From NCBI GenBank assembly GCA_902783305.1, contig CACZQU010000312.1:1-6284 (forward strand): a stretch of DNA of 6,284 nt, read 5' to 3'. Under the pieces are notes generated by a model. That model saw only the letters and a list, made by a program, of their open reading frames with translations. It searched no databases and was not told where the DNA came from. Position 1 is the stretch's first letter. Each line of letters starts with the position of its first letter. This DNA comes from an uncultured Lachnospiraceae bacterium. GTDB lineage: Bacteria > Bacillota > Clostridia > Lachnospirales > Lachnospiraceae. Positions 1-5,648 of the stretch are shown piece after piece. The position numbers and the translations under genes are program-made.

Positions 1-13
1 GATTTTTATTTAT

Positions 14-86
14 GCCGATGTGGCTCAATTGGCAGAGCAGCTGATTTGTAATCAGCAGGTTATCGGTTCGAGTCCGATCATCGGCT
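14..86 (+). tRNA. tRNA-Thr (anticodon TGT)
   Basis: This is a complete cloverleaf of 73 nt. The 7-bp acceptor stem pairs 14-20 with 79-85 without mismatches. The D arm is 23-26/35-38. The anticodon stem is 40-44/52-56, with loop TTTGTAA at 45-51 and anticodon TGT at 47-49, which reads ACA (Thr). The T arm is 62-66/74-78 around the TTCGAGT loop. The discriminator is T86 and no CCA is encoded. It lies 4 nt upstream of the next tRNA, so the two are probably cotranscribed from a promoter outside the window. Confidence 0.97.
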
Positions 87-90
87 TTAT

Positions 91-164
91 GGACCTTTAG
101 CTCAGTTGGTTAGAGCGCCGCCCTGTCACGGCGGAGGTCGTGAGTTCGAGTCTCATCTGGGTCG
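91..164 (+). tRNA. tRNA-Asp (anticodon GTC), poorly paired acceptor stem
   Basis: The body is canonical: D arm 100-103/113-116, anticodon stem CCGCC/GGCGG (118-122/130-134), loop CTGTCAC with anticodon GTC at 125-127, five-nt variable loop, and T arm 140-144/152-156 around TTCGAGT. G164 fits the Asp discriminator and is followed by CC. The acceptor stem is odd. With standard spacing, GGACCTT (91-97) faces CTGGGTC (157-163) with three mismatches and one G-U. Moving the start to 92 restores GACC/GGTC pairing but removes one linker base. It could be a functional tRNA with a weak stem, a degenerate copy, or a sequence error. The Asp identity is secure. Confidence 0.85.
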
Positions 165-173
165 CCTTAAAAG

Positions 174-201
174 GTCTGGCTGTTATGCCAGACTTTTTTT
201 T
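174..201 (+). terminator. Intrinsic terminator of the tRNA operon
   Basis: A perfect 7-bp stem GTCTGGC (174-180) / GCCAGAC (187-193) encloses a 6-nt loop and is followed by eight T residues (194-201). It lies 10 nt after the tRNA-Asp end, so it should stop tRNA transcription and insulate the downstream pilus operon. Four A residues at 169-172 face the T tract, so it might also work weakly in the other direction. Confidence 0.92.
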
Positions 202-255
202 ATGCTTTCCTTTTCGTAGCTGACAATAACTCCTTTTTTTCGACAAACTCTCGGA

Positions 256-284
256 TTGACGCCGGACTTGTCAGACGGTATAAT
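256..284 (+). promoter_or_regulatory. Sigma-A type promoter for the tad operon
   Basis: TTGACG (256-261) and a perfect TATAAT (279-284) are separated by exactly 17 nt, a near-consensus housekeeping promoter. Transcription should start near 290-292, giving an untranslated leader of about 260 nt before tadA at 555. No other promoter of this quality was seen between the tRNA terminator and tadA, so this is probably the main operon promoter. Its strength suggests that control acts downstream, by repression or through the leader. Confidence 0.88.
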
Positions 285-369
285 CAAGTCATCTCAAATT
301 TCTTACGTTCTTTCTTTTCCAACGCGGAGTTTCTTTTCTCCCCGTGTTGCTGTTCACCGCGTTTTCAGG

Positions 370-384
370 TGAGAATGATTCTCG
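370..384. promoter_or_regulatory. Fur-box-like palindrome in the leader
   Basis: TGAGAATGATTCTCG contains a perfect 6-1-6 inverted repeat (GAGAAT, G, ATTCTC at 371-383). It matches the classical 7-1-7 Fur box TGATAAT-N-ATTATCA at 11 of 14 fixed positions. It lies about 80 nt downstream of the predicted transcription start, so a bound repressor would act as a roadblock rather than by covering the promoter. A Fur-family regulator is an inference from the motif; the repeat itself is certain. Confidence 0.45.
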
Positions 385-541
385 TCACACATATCTTCCA
401 GAGATTTTTCCTCATCTGATTTCATCCTGTAAAGCAGGAACCTCCTCCCAACCTGAGGAAATCTGCCGTGACAGCGGTGGCTAAGCCGCCTGCGGCAGGC
501 TTCCGCAGACCCTGGAGGCGTCTGTGTCCAGTAATCTCCCC

Positions 542-547
542 GGAGGT
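542..547 (+). promoter_or_regulatory. Ribosome binding site that sets the tadA start
   Basis: GGAGGT at 542-547 lies 8 nt (from the end of GGAGG) before ATG 555. It decides between this ATG and an in-frame GTG at 468 that would add 29 residues but has no comparable site. Confidence 0.85.
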
Positions 548-554
548 ATCCTTC

Positions 555-1739
555 ATGGCAGACAGCCAGTTTTCCACTATACGACGCAAGCTTATGGGCA
601 TGCTTGACATCACCAGGGAATTATCTGACCAGGAAATTCTTGATGCGATTGATGAGCTCGTCCAGAGCGAGAATTGCGGCCAATACCGGTTTGTAAGGGA
701 AAAAATCCGCCTTCGCCAGGATCTGTTTCATTCTGTGCGAAAGCTTGATGTACTACAGGAACTGATTGACGACAATACGGTCACGGAGATCATGGTCAAC
801 GGGCCGGATTCCATTTTTTTTGAAAAGGACGGGAAGCTCGTTCAGTGGAATAAAACTTTTTCCTCCAGGGAAAAGCTGGAGGATGTCATTCAACAGATTG
901 TCGGCCGGTGCAACAGGATTGTCAACGAATCCCAGCCCATCGTCGATGCCCGGCTTCAAAACGGAGCCAGGGTCAATGTGGTGATTGCGCCTGTCGCTCT
1001 GAACGGACCCATCCTCACGATCCGGCGCTTCCCGGACCATCCCATCACCATGGATAAGCTGATCAGCATCGGCAGCCTGACCACGGATTGCGCCGCATTT
1101 CTGGAAAAGCTGGTAAAAGCCAGGTATTCCATCGTGATCGGCGGCGGAACCGGTTCGGGAAAAACCACCTTTCTCGGTGCACTTGCCCAGTATATCCCGG
1201 CGGATGAGAGAATTATCACCATTGAAGACAACGCTGAGCTGCGATTGGAGGACATTCCGAACCTGGTCCGGCTGGAAGCGAAAATGGCTAACAGCAGCGG
1301 CTCTTCTTCCATTACGATCCGGGATCTGATCAAGTCCGCTCTTCGTATGCGCCCGGATCGGATCATTGTCGGGGAATGCCGTGGAGGGGAAGCGGTAGAC
1401 ATGCTTCAGGCATTGAATACCGGGCATGAGGGATCATTGTCGACGGCGCATGCCAACAGCAGTGAGGACATGCTCTCCCGCCTTGAAACCATGATACTTA
1501 TGGGGATTGAGCTTCCGCTTGAGGCTATCCGGAGACAGATCGCTTCCGGAGTGGATATTCTGATTCATCTTGGACGCATGCGGGACAAATCCCGTAAGGT
1601 TATGGAAATCTGTGAGGTAAGCGGTTATGAAGGAGGTGAAGTCCGCATTCGTCCGGTATATCAGCTGGAGGATGACGGTCTTATCCGGAAAAACGATCTG
1701 CTCCACACGGAAAAACTGCATCGGGCAGGGATGCTGTGA
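555..1739 (+). CDS. tadA: TadA/CpaF-family pilus assembly ATPase
   Basis: This 394-residue type II/IV secretion-system ATPase would form a cytoplasmic hexamer that powers Tad pilus assembly through the TadB/TadC platform. The N-terminal domain (about 1-180) includes the family's typical EIMVNGPDSIFFEKDGKL stretch. The motor domain shows the Walker A loop GGGTGSGKTT with Lys203, an Asp-box segment TIEDNAEL (Glu224, Asp225), Walker B RIIVGECRG with Glu274, and a His box STAHANS with His299. All key residues are intact and the length is normal for Gram-positive CpaF. ATG 555 is chosen for its ribosome binding site; a GTG at 468 would give 29 extra residues that look unlike the family. It is the first gene of the operon and ends 22 nt before the tadB start chosen here. 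Confident family call; assembly rather than retraction is inferred from context. Confidence 0.96.
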   Translation: MADSQFSTIRRKLMGMLDITRELSDQEILDAIDELVQSENCGQYRFVREKIRLRQDLFHSVRKLDVLQELIDDNTVTEIMVNGPDSIFFEKDGKLVQWNKTFSSREKLEDVIQQIVGRCNRIVNESQPIVDARLQNGARVNVVIAPVALNGPILTIRRFPDHPITMDKLISIGSLTTDCAAFLEKLVKARYSIVIGGGTGSGKTTFLGALAQYIPADERIITIEDNAELRLEDIPNLVRLEAKMANSSGSSSITIRDLIKSALRMRPDRIIVGECRGGEAVDMLQALNTGHEGSLSTAHANSSEDMLSRLETMILMGIELPLEAIRRQIASGVDILIHLGRMRDKSRKVMEICEVSGYEGGEVRIRPVYQLEDDGLIRKNDLLHTEKLHRAGML

Positions 1740-1761
1740 AACAGGAAAGGAGAATTTCTGA

Positions 1762-2637
1762 TTGGTCCGAAAGAAAATACCAGCTGTTATACGATCATCT
1801 TCGGAGAGGAAACCCCAGGGGAAGCCCGAACGTTTTCAACCGGATACCGGGAGAAAACCCTTCCGGGCTCCGGGCTCTGTTTCAGATACCAGTACCAAGA
1901 TCGATTATTCCGTCTATTCTTTTTCCCATTCTCAAAAGATAAAGATTCTTCTCTCAGGCGCAGCCGGCTGTGCCTTCATTGATTTCCTTTTCTATCAGAA
2001 TCCCTGGCTGATGATCCTGGCGATTCCTCTTGATTTCCTTCTCTTCCGATGGCAGAAAACATACAGGATAAAGACCAGGAGAGTCCGGATAAACCGGCAG
2101 TTCCGGGATGCGCTCAACTCGCTGAATGTCGCTGTCCAGGCAGGCTATTCCGTCGAAAACGCGGTTTCTGCCTGTACCAGAGATCTCAGTCAGCTCTACC
2201 CGAATGGTGCGGAAATCCTTGATGAATTCCGTTATATCGAAAATCAGCTTTACGTCAGTGTCCCCATAGAAGAGCTCCTGCTTGATCTGGGGGAGAGAAC
2301 CGGTGTAGAGGACATTGAGAATTTTGCTGCCATTTTTCAGTGCGCAAAAAGAACGGGTGGGGATATGAGCAGCATTATCCAGAAAACCACAAGAATGCTG
2401 GGGGACAAAATTGATGTGCGGGGGGAAATCGACGCCACATTGGCGGCAAAAAAGAATGAGCAGAATATCATGAGCCTTATGCCGGCCGGGATCATTCTGT
2501 ATCTTCGACTGACCTCTCCAGGCTTTCTGGACGTTTTGTATGGAAATACCCTTGGTGTGGCGGTCATGAGTCTTTGCCTCGTCATCTATGGCGCCGCATT
2601 CTGGCTGGGAACAAGGATCACACAGATAGAGGTATAG
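1762..2637 (+). CDS. tadB: TadB-like inner-membrane platform protein (T2SSF family)
   Basis: This is a polytopic membrane protein of the GspF/TadB type that would form the pilus assembly platform with TadC and contact the TadA motor. Hydrophobic segments lie near residues 62-79 and 82-96, followed by the cytoplasmic T2SSF domain (about 112-235; note NVAVQAGYSVENA and FAAIFQCAKRTGGDM), and then segments near 238-250 and 262-284. The first in-frame start is TTG 1762, with AAGGAG at 1747-1752. This leaves a basic, low-complexity N-terminus of about 45 residues before the family-like part begins at IDYSVYSFS (47-55). No other start codon lies in frame before it. A GTG at 1736, overlapping the tadA stop, opens another frame with natural-looking codons up to 1942, so a frame change in the first 130 nt is possible. 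The family is clear; the start is uncertain. Confidence 0.9.
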   Translation: MVRKKIPAVIRSSSERKPQGKPERFQPDTGRKPFRAPGSVSDTSTKIDYSVYSFSHSQKIKILLSGAAGCAFIDFLFYQNPWLMILAIPLDFLLFRWQKTYRIKTRRVRINRQFRDALNSLNVAVQAGYSVENAVSACTRDLSQLYPNGAEILDEFRYIENQLYVSVPIEELLLDLGERTGVEDIENFAAIFQCAKRTGGDMSSIIQKTTRMLGDKIDVRGEIDATLAAKKNEQNIMSLMPAGIILYLRLTSPGFLDVLYGNTLGVAVMSLCLVIYGAAFWLGTRITQIEV

Positions 2638-2639
2638 CC

Positions 2640-3662
2640 ATGTTGATTCATATCGTCATATTTCTGGTTCTGCTGGCTGTTTTCGCCGGGTGGAAAATCG
2701 GCTGGATTTCCGGTGCCGGAGAGGAAGAGACAAGCTCTTTCAGGCTGTTCTTTCTTCTGGCTGCCGCCGGTAATCTGCTGGGACTGGTTCTCACCCTGCA
2801 GAGTATGGATCTTACCATCCCGGAGGATTACCGCCTGCAGAGGGAGGAGGACGCTTACGATGAAAGCTTTGTCGTCGCTTTGGACAATGCAGGGGAACAG
2901 AGCATCACCATAGAAGTCCCACAGCTTCCGGGTCAGCCGGCTTCCTCAGATGGACAAGGAGAGAAAAATGAAGAAAATGAACGCAGACAGCAGATTCAGG
3001 AATTGCTGGAGCAGTACAATGCCGAAAAAGGAGACGAGGAATACTATTATCTTCCCACGCAATGGGAGGGACACCGCTTTACCTGGAAAAGGCCGAAGGA
3101 TAACTCCGGTGCACTTATCGCCTCACTCTTCCTGGTGGCTGCGGCCGCCGCGCTGGTGCTGAAAGGCAGGGAAAAGCAGACCTTGCTCCTTAAGCGTCAG
3201 GAGGAGCTGCTGATGGATTATCCGAATCTGGTCATGAAATTTACCCTCCTTCTGGCAGCCGGAATGACGATACGCTCTGCTTTCTCCAAAATTGCTTCTG
3301 ATTATCTCAGAAAGCAGCCTGTGAAAAAAAGAGCAGCGTATGAAGCCGTCGTGACGGCCTGCCGTGAGATGGAAAGCGGCGTCAGCGAGGCGGATGTCTA
3401 CTATCGGTTCGGAGAGCGCTGCGGACAGATCCGGTACAAAACCTTTGCCACTCTTCTCCTGCAGAATCTCCAGAAGGGAAGCCGTCAGCTGATCCAGCTT
3501 CTGGAACGGGAATCCTCTGAGGCCTGGGATGAACGCAAGAGGAAAGCACGTGTTCTGGGGGAAACGGCTTCTACAAAACTGCTTTTTCCCATGCTTCTTA
3601 TGCTTGGCGTTGTCATGGTGATCATTCTGGTACCGGCCGCCTTGAGCTTTTACGGGGCATAG
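2640..3662 (+). CDS. tadC: TadC-like inner-membrane platform protein (T2SSF family)
   Basis: This 340-residue partner of TadB starts 2 nt after the tadB stop. Hydrophobic segments are near residues 2-20, 34-53, 157-175 and 313-337. The C-terminal T2SSF domain (about 185-310) has the typical core MDYPNLVMKFTLLLAAGMTIRSAF and a later LLQNLQKGSRQL. Residues 54-156, between the second and third segments, form a hydrophilic region likely outside the membrane: a beta-like stretch (76-94), an acidic Gln/Glu-rich linker (about 100-135), then YYYLPTQWEGHRFTWKRP. From memory, Firmicutes TadC proteins often carry such an extracytoplasmic insert; its role is unknown. ATG 2640 is preferred over an upstream in-frame ATG at 2574, which would overlap tadB by 64 nt, because AGAGG lies 7 nt upstream and the hydrophobic segment begins at once. 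Confidence 0.92.
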   Translation: MLIHIVIFLVLLAVFAGWKIGWISGAGEEETSSFRLFFLLAAAGNLLGLVLTLQSMDLTIPEDYRLQREEDAYDESFVVALDNAGEQSITIEVPQLPGQPASSDGQGEKNEENERRQQIQELLEQYNAEKGDEEYYYLPTQWEGHRFTWKRPKDNSGALIASLFLVAAAAALVLKGREKQTLLLKRQEELLMDYPNLVMKFTLLLAAGMTIRSAFSKIASDYLRKQPVKKRAAYEAVVTACREMESGVSEADVYYRFGERCGQIRYKTFATLLLQNLQKGSRQLIQLLERESSEAWDERKRKARVLGETASTKLLFPMLLMLGVVMVIILVPAALSFYGA

Positions 3663-3776
3663 AAAGAGCATAGGTATCATTTGGATACAGGAAAACAGGG
3701 CGCCGGGCCAGTTATGCGGCGGACCGGGCGGGGCGCAGCGGATCCGTTGGCAGGCGCCGGAGAGGAGGTGAAACAT
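3663..3776 (+). promoter_or_regulatory. GC-rich spacer before the pilin gene
   Basis: This is the largest clear gap inside the operon. GGCGCCGG occurs twice as a direct repeat (3699-3706 and 3753-3760), and GCGCC (3700-3704) can pair with GGCGC (3732-3736), so a stable RNA structure is likely just upstream of the pilin. No good promoter or T tract was seen. Such structures can protect or process mRNA so that the abundant pilin exceeds the motor proteins; that role is an inference. The pilin frame stays open back to TTG 3681, but the extra 32 residues look like chance translation. Confidence 0.4.
3763..3768 (+). promoter_or_regulatory. Strong ribosome binding site of the pilin gene
   Basis: A full AGGAGG lies 8 nt before ATG 3777. 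It fixes the short pilin start over the in-frame TTG at 3681 and suits a highly translated subunit. Confidence 0.88.
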
Positions 3777-3956
3777 ATGCAGGAAGCCCGTACACTCCTG
3801 ACTGCGTTCGCAGCGGAGGAAGATGCGGTAGGAACGGTGGAAATCATACTGATTCTTGTCGTTCTTATCAGTCTTGTCGTTCTTTTCAGAGACCAGCTCA
3901 CGAGTATCGTCAATAAAATTCTCAAAAAAGTATCCACCAACAGCAACGCCGTATAA
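3777..3956 (+). CDS. flp: Flp1-like major pilin precursor
   Basis: This 59-residue precursor of the Tad pilus fibre subunit has a short charged leader (1-17), then VGTVEIILILVVLISLVVLF (18-37), which is the hydrophobic pilin helix, and a short amphipathic basic tail ending NSNAV. The conserved glutamate expected at +5 after prepilin peptidase cleavage is Glu22, placing the cut after Ala17 (EEDA/VGTVE). Most relatives I recall have Gly at -1, so Ala is a notable substitution, although type IV prepilin peptidases are known to tolerate it. The size and pattern match the Firmicutes Flp1-like family rather than proteobacterial Flp, which usually reads GxxxxEY. It sits between tadC and the TadE-like genes, as expected. 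The peptidase is not in this window. Confidence 0.92.
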   Translation: MQEARTLLTAFAAEEDAVGTVEIILILVVLISLVVLFRDQLTSIVNKILKKVSTNSNAV

Positions 3957-3970
3957 CGAACCGGCGAATG

Positions 3971-3988
3971 CTTCAGCCTGAAGGAGGC
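3971..3988 (+). promoter_or_regulatory. Ribosome binding site with overlapping hairpin (TadE-like gene)
   Basis: AAGGAGG (3981-3987) lies 8 nt before ATG 3996 and supports that start. CTTCA/TGAAG (3971-3975/3979-3983) can form a 5-bp hairpin whose 3' arm covers the first bases of the site, and GCCT/AGGC (3976-3979/3985-3988) is an alternative that hides most of it. This could lower translation relative to the pilin just upstream. Confidence 0.6.
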
Positions 3989-3995
3989 TACCGTC

Positions 3996-5648
3996 ATGTC
4001 CACATTTATACAAGGAATCCGGCTTTGCGGACACCGGCACCAAAGCGCTAAGCGGTACCTGGAGGCAGCACAGGCCAAAAGCCATTGCGTCATCCGGCAC
4101 TATCCCCAAAACTGCTGTGACCGCTGTCATACCCTTAGCCGATACCGGGGAACCTGCCATGAGGGAAGTGTCACGGTATACATGGCGTTGATTCTGTGCC
4201 TGATGTTCTCCTTGCTCTCTGCCGGGATCCAGTCCGTCCGCTACGCTGCCGCGAGGACTCAGATTCTGCATGGTGTGGACATCGGACTATACTCCCTCTT
4301 TGCCCAGTATGACCGGACATTGCTGGACCGGTTCGACCTGTTTGCCATAGATGCTTCCGGCGCTGACGGGTCATTGGATCTTGGATTTCTATATGATGAA
4401 TTCAACTCATATATGCGCCCCATCCTTCACCAGAACCATCAGCGCCTTTTGCTGCTGCAGTCCGGGCTGAGCGGATACAGCCTCCTGACGGATGACAACG
4501 GAGCAGTTTTCTACCGTCAGGCGGTACAGTATATGAGGCAGACGGCCGCAGCTCAGTTCATTGCCCAGATTCAGGAAAGAAACGAAAGGGTAAGCAGCTC
4601 CTTGCGGGAAGCGCAGGAAGCCGGGGCAAGAGTAGAGGATCCCGGCACCATGGCAAATTACAGTGAGGCGATGGAAGACGCAGCCCGCCGCAGTGAAGAA
4701 GAGCTGGAGCGGCAGCGGGAGGAAGCAGCAGCTGCCGGCGGAGACGGGATGTTTACCGGGGACGGAGGCGCAATTCCGGATCCTTCAGAGGACTCCGGGA
4801 CAGTGAACCCGATCCCGCTGATCCAGCGCGTCATGAATATGGGGATCCTGCCTTTGGTATTTCCTCCGACAAAGGCGCTGTCCGGCGAATACATTTCAAC
4901 CGGCAGTCTGCCTTCCCGCCGTATCCTTGCGGGAGGAGCCGGAATGGAAGGGGTTTATCCGCGGGAAAGCGGGATTTTTTCTGATCCTTTGTTTCAGGAA
5001 TATGTCGTATCCAAGCTCGGACACTTTATGCGCCCGGCGGATCAGGGATTACAGTATCAGCTGGAATACGTCCTGTGCCGGAAGGATTCCGACCAGGAGA
5101 ATCTGGAATCTGTCGCGAGGCGGCTGCTGCTTATCCGGGAAGGGGTCAACGCAGCTGCGATCACCGCTGATCCGATGAAGATGAACCAGGCGATTTCCCT
5201 CAGCTGCGTCATTGCTGCCGGGTTTCACTGTTCGCCGGCACCGGCGGTGATCCTGGCTGCTCTTGTGGTCTGCTGGGCCTTTGCGGAGAGCGTTCTGGAT
5301 GTGCGTACCTTACTCGAAGGAGGAAAGGTGCCGCTCATCAAGACAGCGGATCAGTGGCAGCTTTCACTGGAAAACCTTCCGGATCTTCTTTCCAGGCTGG
5401 ATTCAGACAGAAGGAGTGATCCGGGAGGAATATCCTACACGGATTATCTTCAGGGACTGTTGTTTATGGAAAACCGTCACTTCAAAATCATGGGGACGCT
5501 GGATATGATCGAGCAGACCATGCAGAAATCCATGGGTTGGGAAGGATTCCGGATCGATCACTGTGTCGCAGGGGCTGGTGGAAGTGTCGATATCCTCGCC
5601 AATGAGAGATGGTATCTGACGGCGGAGAGAACCTTTTGTTATGACTGA
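3996..5648 (+). CDS. DUF5702-type TadE-like pilus-associated protein
   Basis: This 550-residue membrane-anchored protein has a pilin-like N-terminal helix, EGSVTVYMALILCLMFSLLS (56-75), followed by SVRYAAARTQILHGVDIGLYSLFAQYDRTLLDRFDLFAID, a pattern typical of TadE-like proteins of the DUF5702 group in Clostridia. A charged region likely to be coiled coil (about 190-246) precedes a Gly/Asp/Pro-rich linker (247-270). A later segment, about 398-443, ends in WAFAESVLDVRTLLEGGKVP, another hallmark I remember for this group, and the tail is Tyr-rich. The exported part presumably sits at the cell surface; its role is unknown, probably a minor pilus or scaffold component. Tyr62 replaces the usual +5 Glu of pilins, so cleavage after Gly57 is doubtful. 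The first 56 residues are unusually rich in Cys and His (Cys11, 31, 40, 41, 44, 54), which is unusual for this position. The start is supported by AAGGAGG. Confidence 0.85.
   Translation: MSTFIQGIRLCGHRHQSAKRYLEAAQAKSHCVIRHYPQNCCDRCHTLSRYRGTCHEGSVTVYMALILCLMFSLLSAGIQSVRYAAARTQILHGVDIGLYSLFAQYDRTLLDRFDLFAIDASGADGSLDLGFLYDEFNSYMRPILHQNHQRLLLLQSGLSGYSLLTDDNGAVFYRQAVQYMRQTAAAQFIAQIQERNERVSSSLREAQEAGARVEDPGTMANYSEAMEDAARRSEEELERQREEAAAAGGDGMFTGDGGAIPDPSEDSGTVNPIPLIQRVMNMGILPLVFPPTKALSGEYISTGSLPSRRILAGGAGMEGVYPRESGIFSDPLFQEYVVSKLGHFMRPADQGLQYQLEYVLCRKDSDQENLESVARRLLLIREGVNAAAITADPMKMNQAISLSCVIAAGFHCSPAPAVILAALVVCWAFAESVLDVRTLLEGGKVPLIKTADQWQLSLENLPDLLSRLDSDRRSDPGGISYTDYLQGLLFMENRHFKIMGTLDMIEQTMQKSMGWEGFRIDHCVAGAGGSVDILANERWYLTAERTFCYD

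Larger units (their letters stand above)
291..554 (+). promoter_or_regulatory. Structured 5' leader of the tad operon
   Basis: This non-coding stretch of about 260 nt can form several short hairpins: 321-348 (interrupted), 353-373, 425-439 (TCCTG/CAGGA), 443-459 (TCCTC/GAGGA), 476-490 (GGTGGC/GCCGCC), 490-508 (CTGCGG/CCGCAG) and 512-531 (CTGGA/TCCAG). ACCTCC at 440-445 is a perfect complement of the tadA ribosome binding site GGAGGT at 542-547, and it overlaps the 443-459 hairpin, so the two pairings exclude each other. I could not match it to a known riboswitch class; the core elements I remember for cyclic-di-GMP and cobalamin riboswitches are absent. No convincing leader peptide is present. 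Pairings were read by eye without folding energies. Confidence 0.5.

Noticed and set aside
311..338. Direct repeat TTTCTTTTC (311-319 and 330-338)
   Set aside because: It is a short, low-complexity pyrimidine tract and likely chance.
375..419. 14-codon leader peptide frame starting at ATG 375
   Set aside because: The only site-like bases (AGGTG) are 3 nt from the ATG, too close, and the peptide shows no regulatory codon run.
476..531. Resemblance of the leader hairpins to a cyclic-di-GMP riboswitch
   Set aside because: The conserved core sequences I know for that class are not present, only generic GC-rich stems.
753..1427. Reverse-strand open frame of 224 codons
   Set aside because: It is the shadow of the tadA motor domain, whose motifs are intact on the + strand.
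3123..4271. Long reverse-strand open frame of 382 codons
   Set aside because: It lies opposite tadC, the spacer, the pilin and the start of the next gene, all of which have recognisable families and ribosome binding sites; its translation resembles no family I know.
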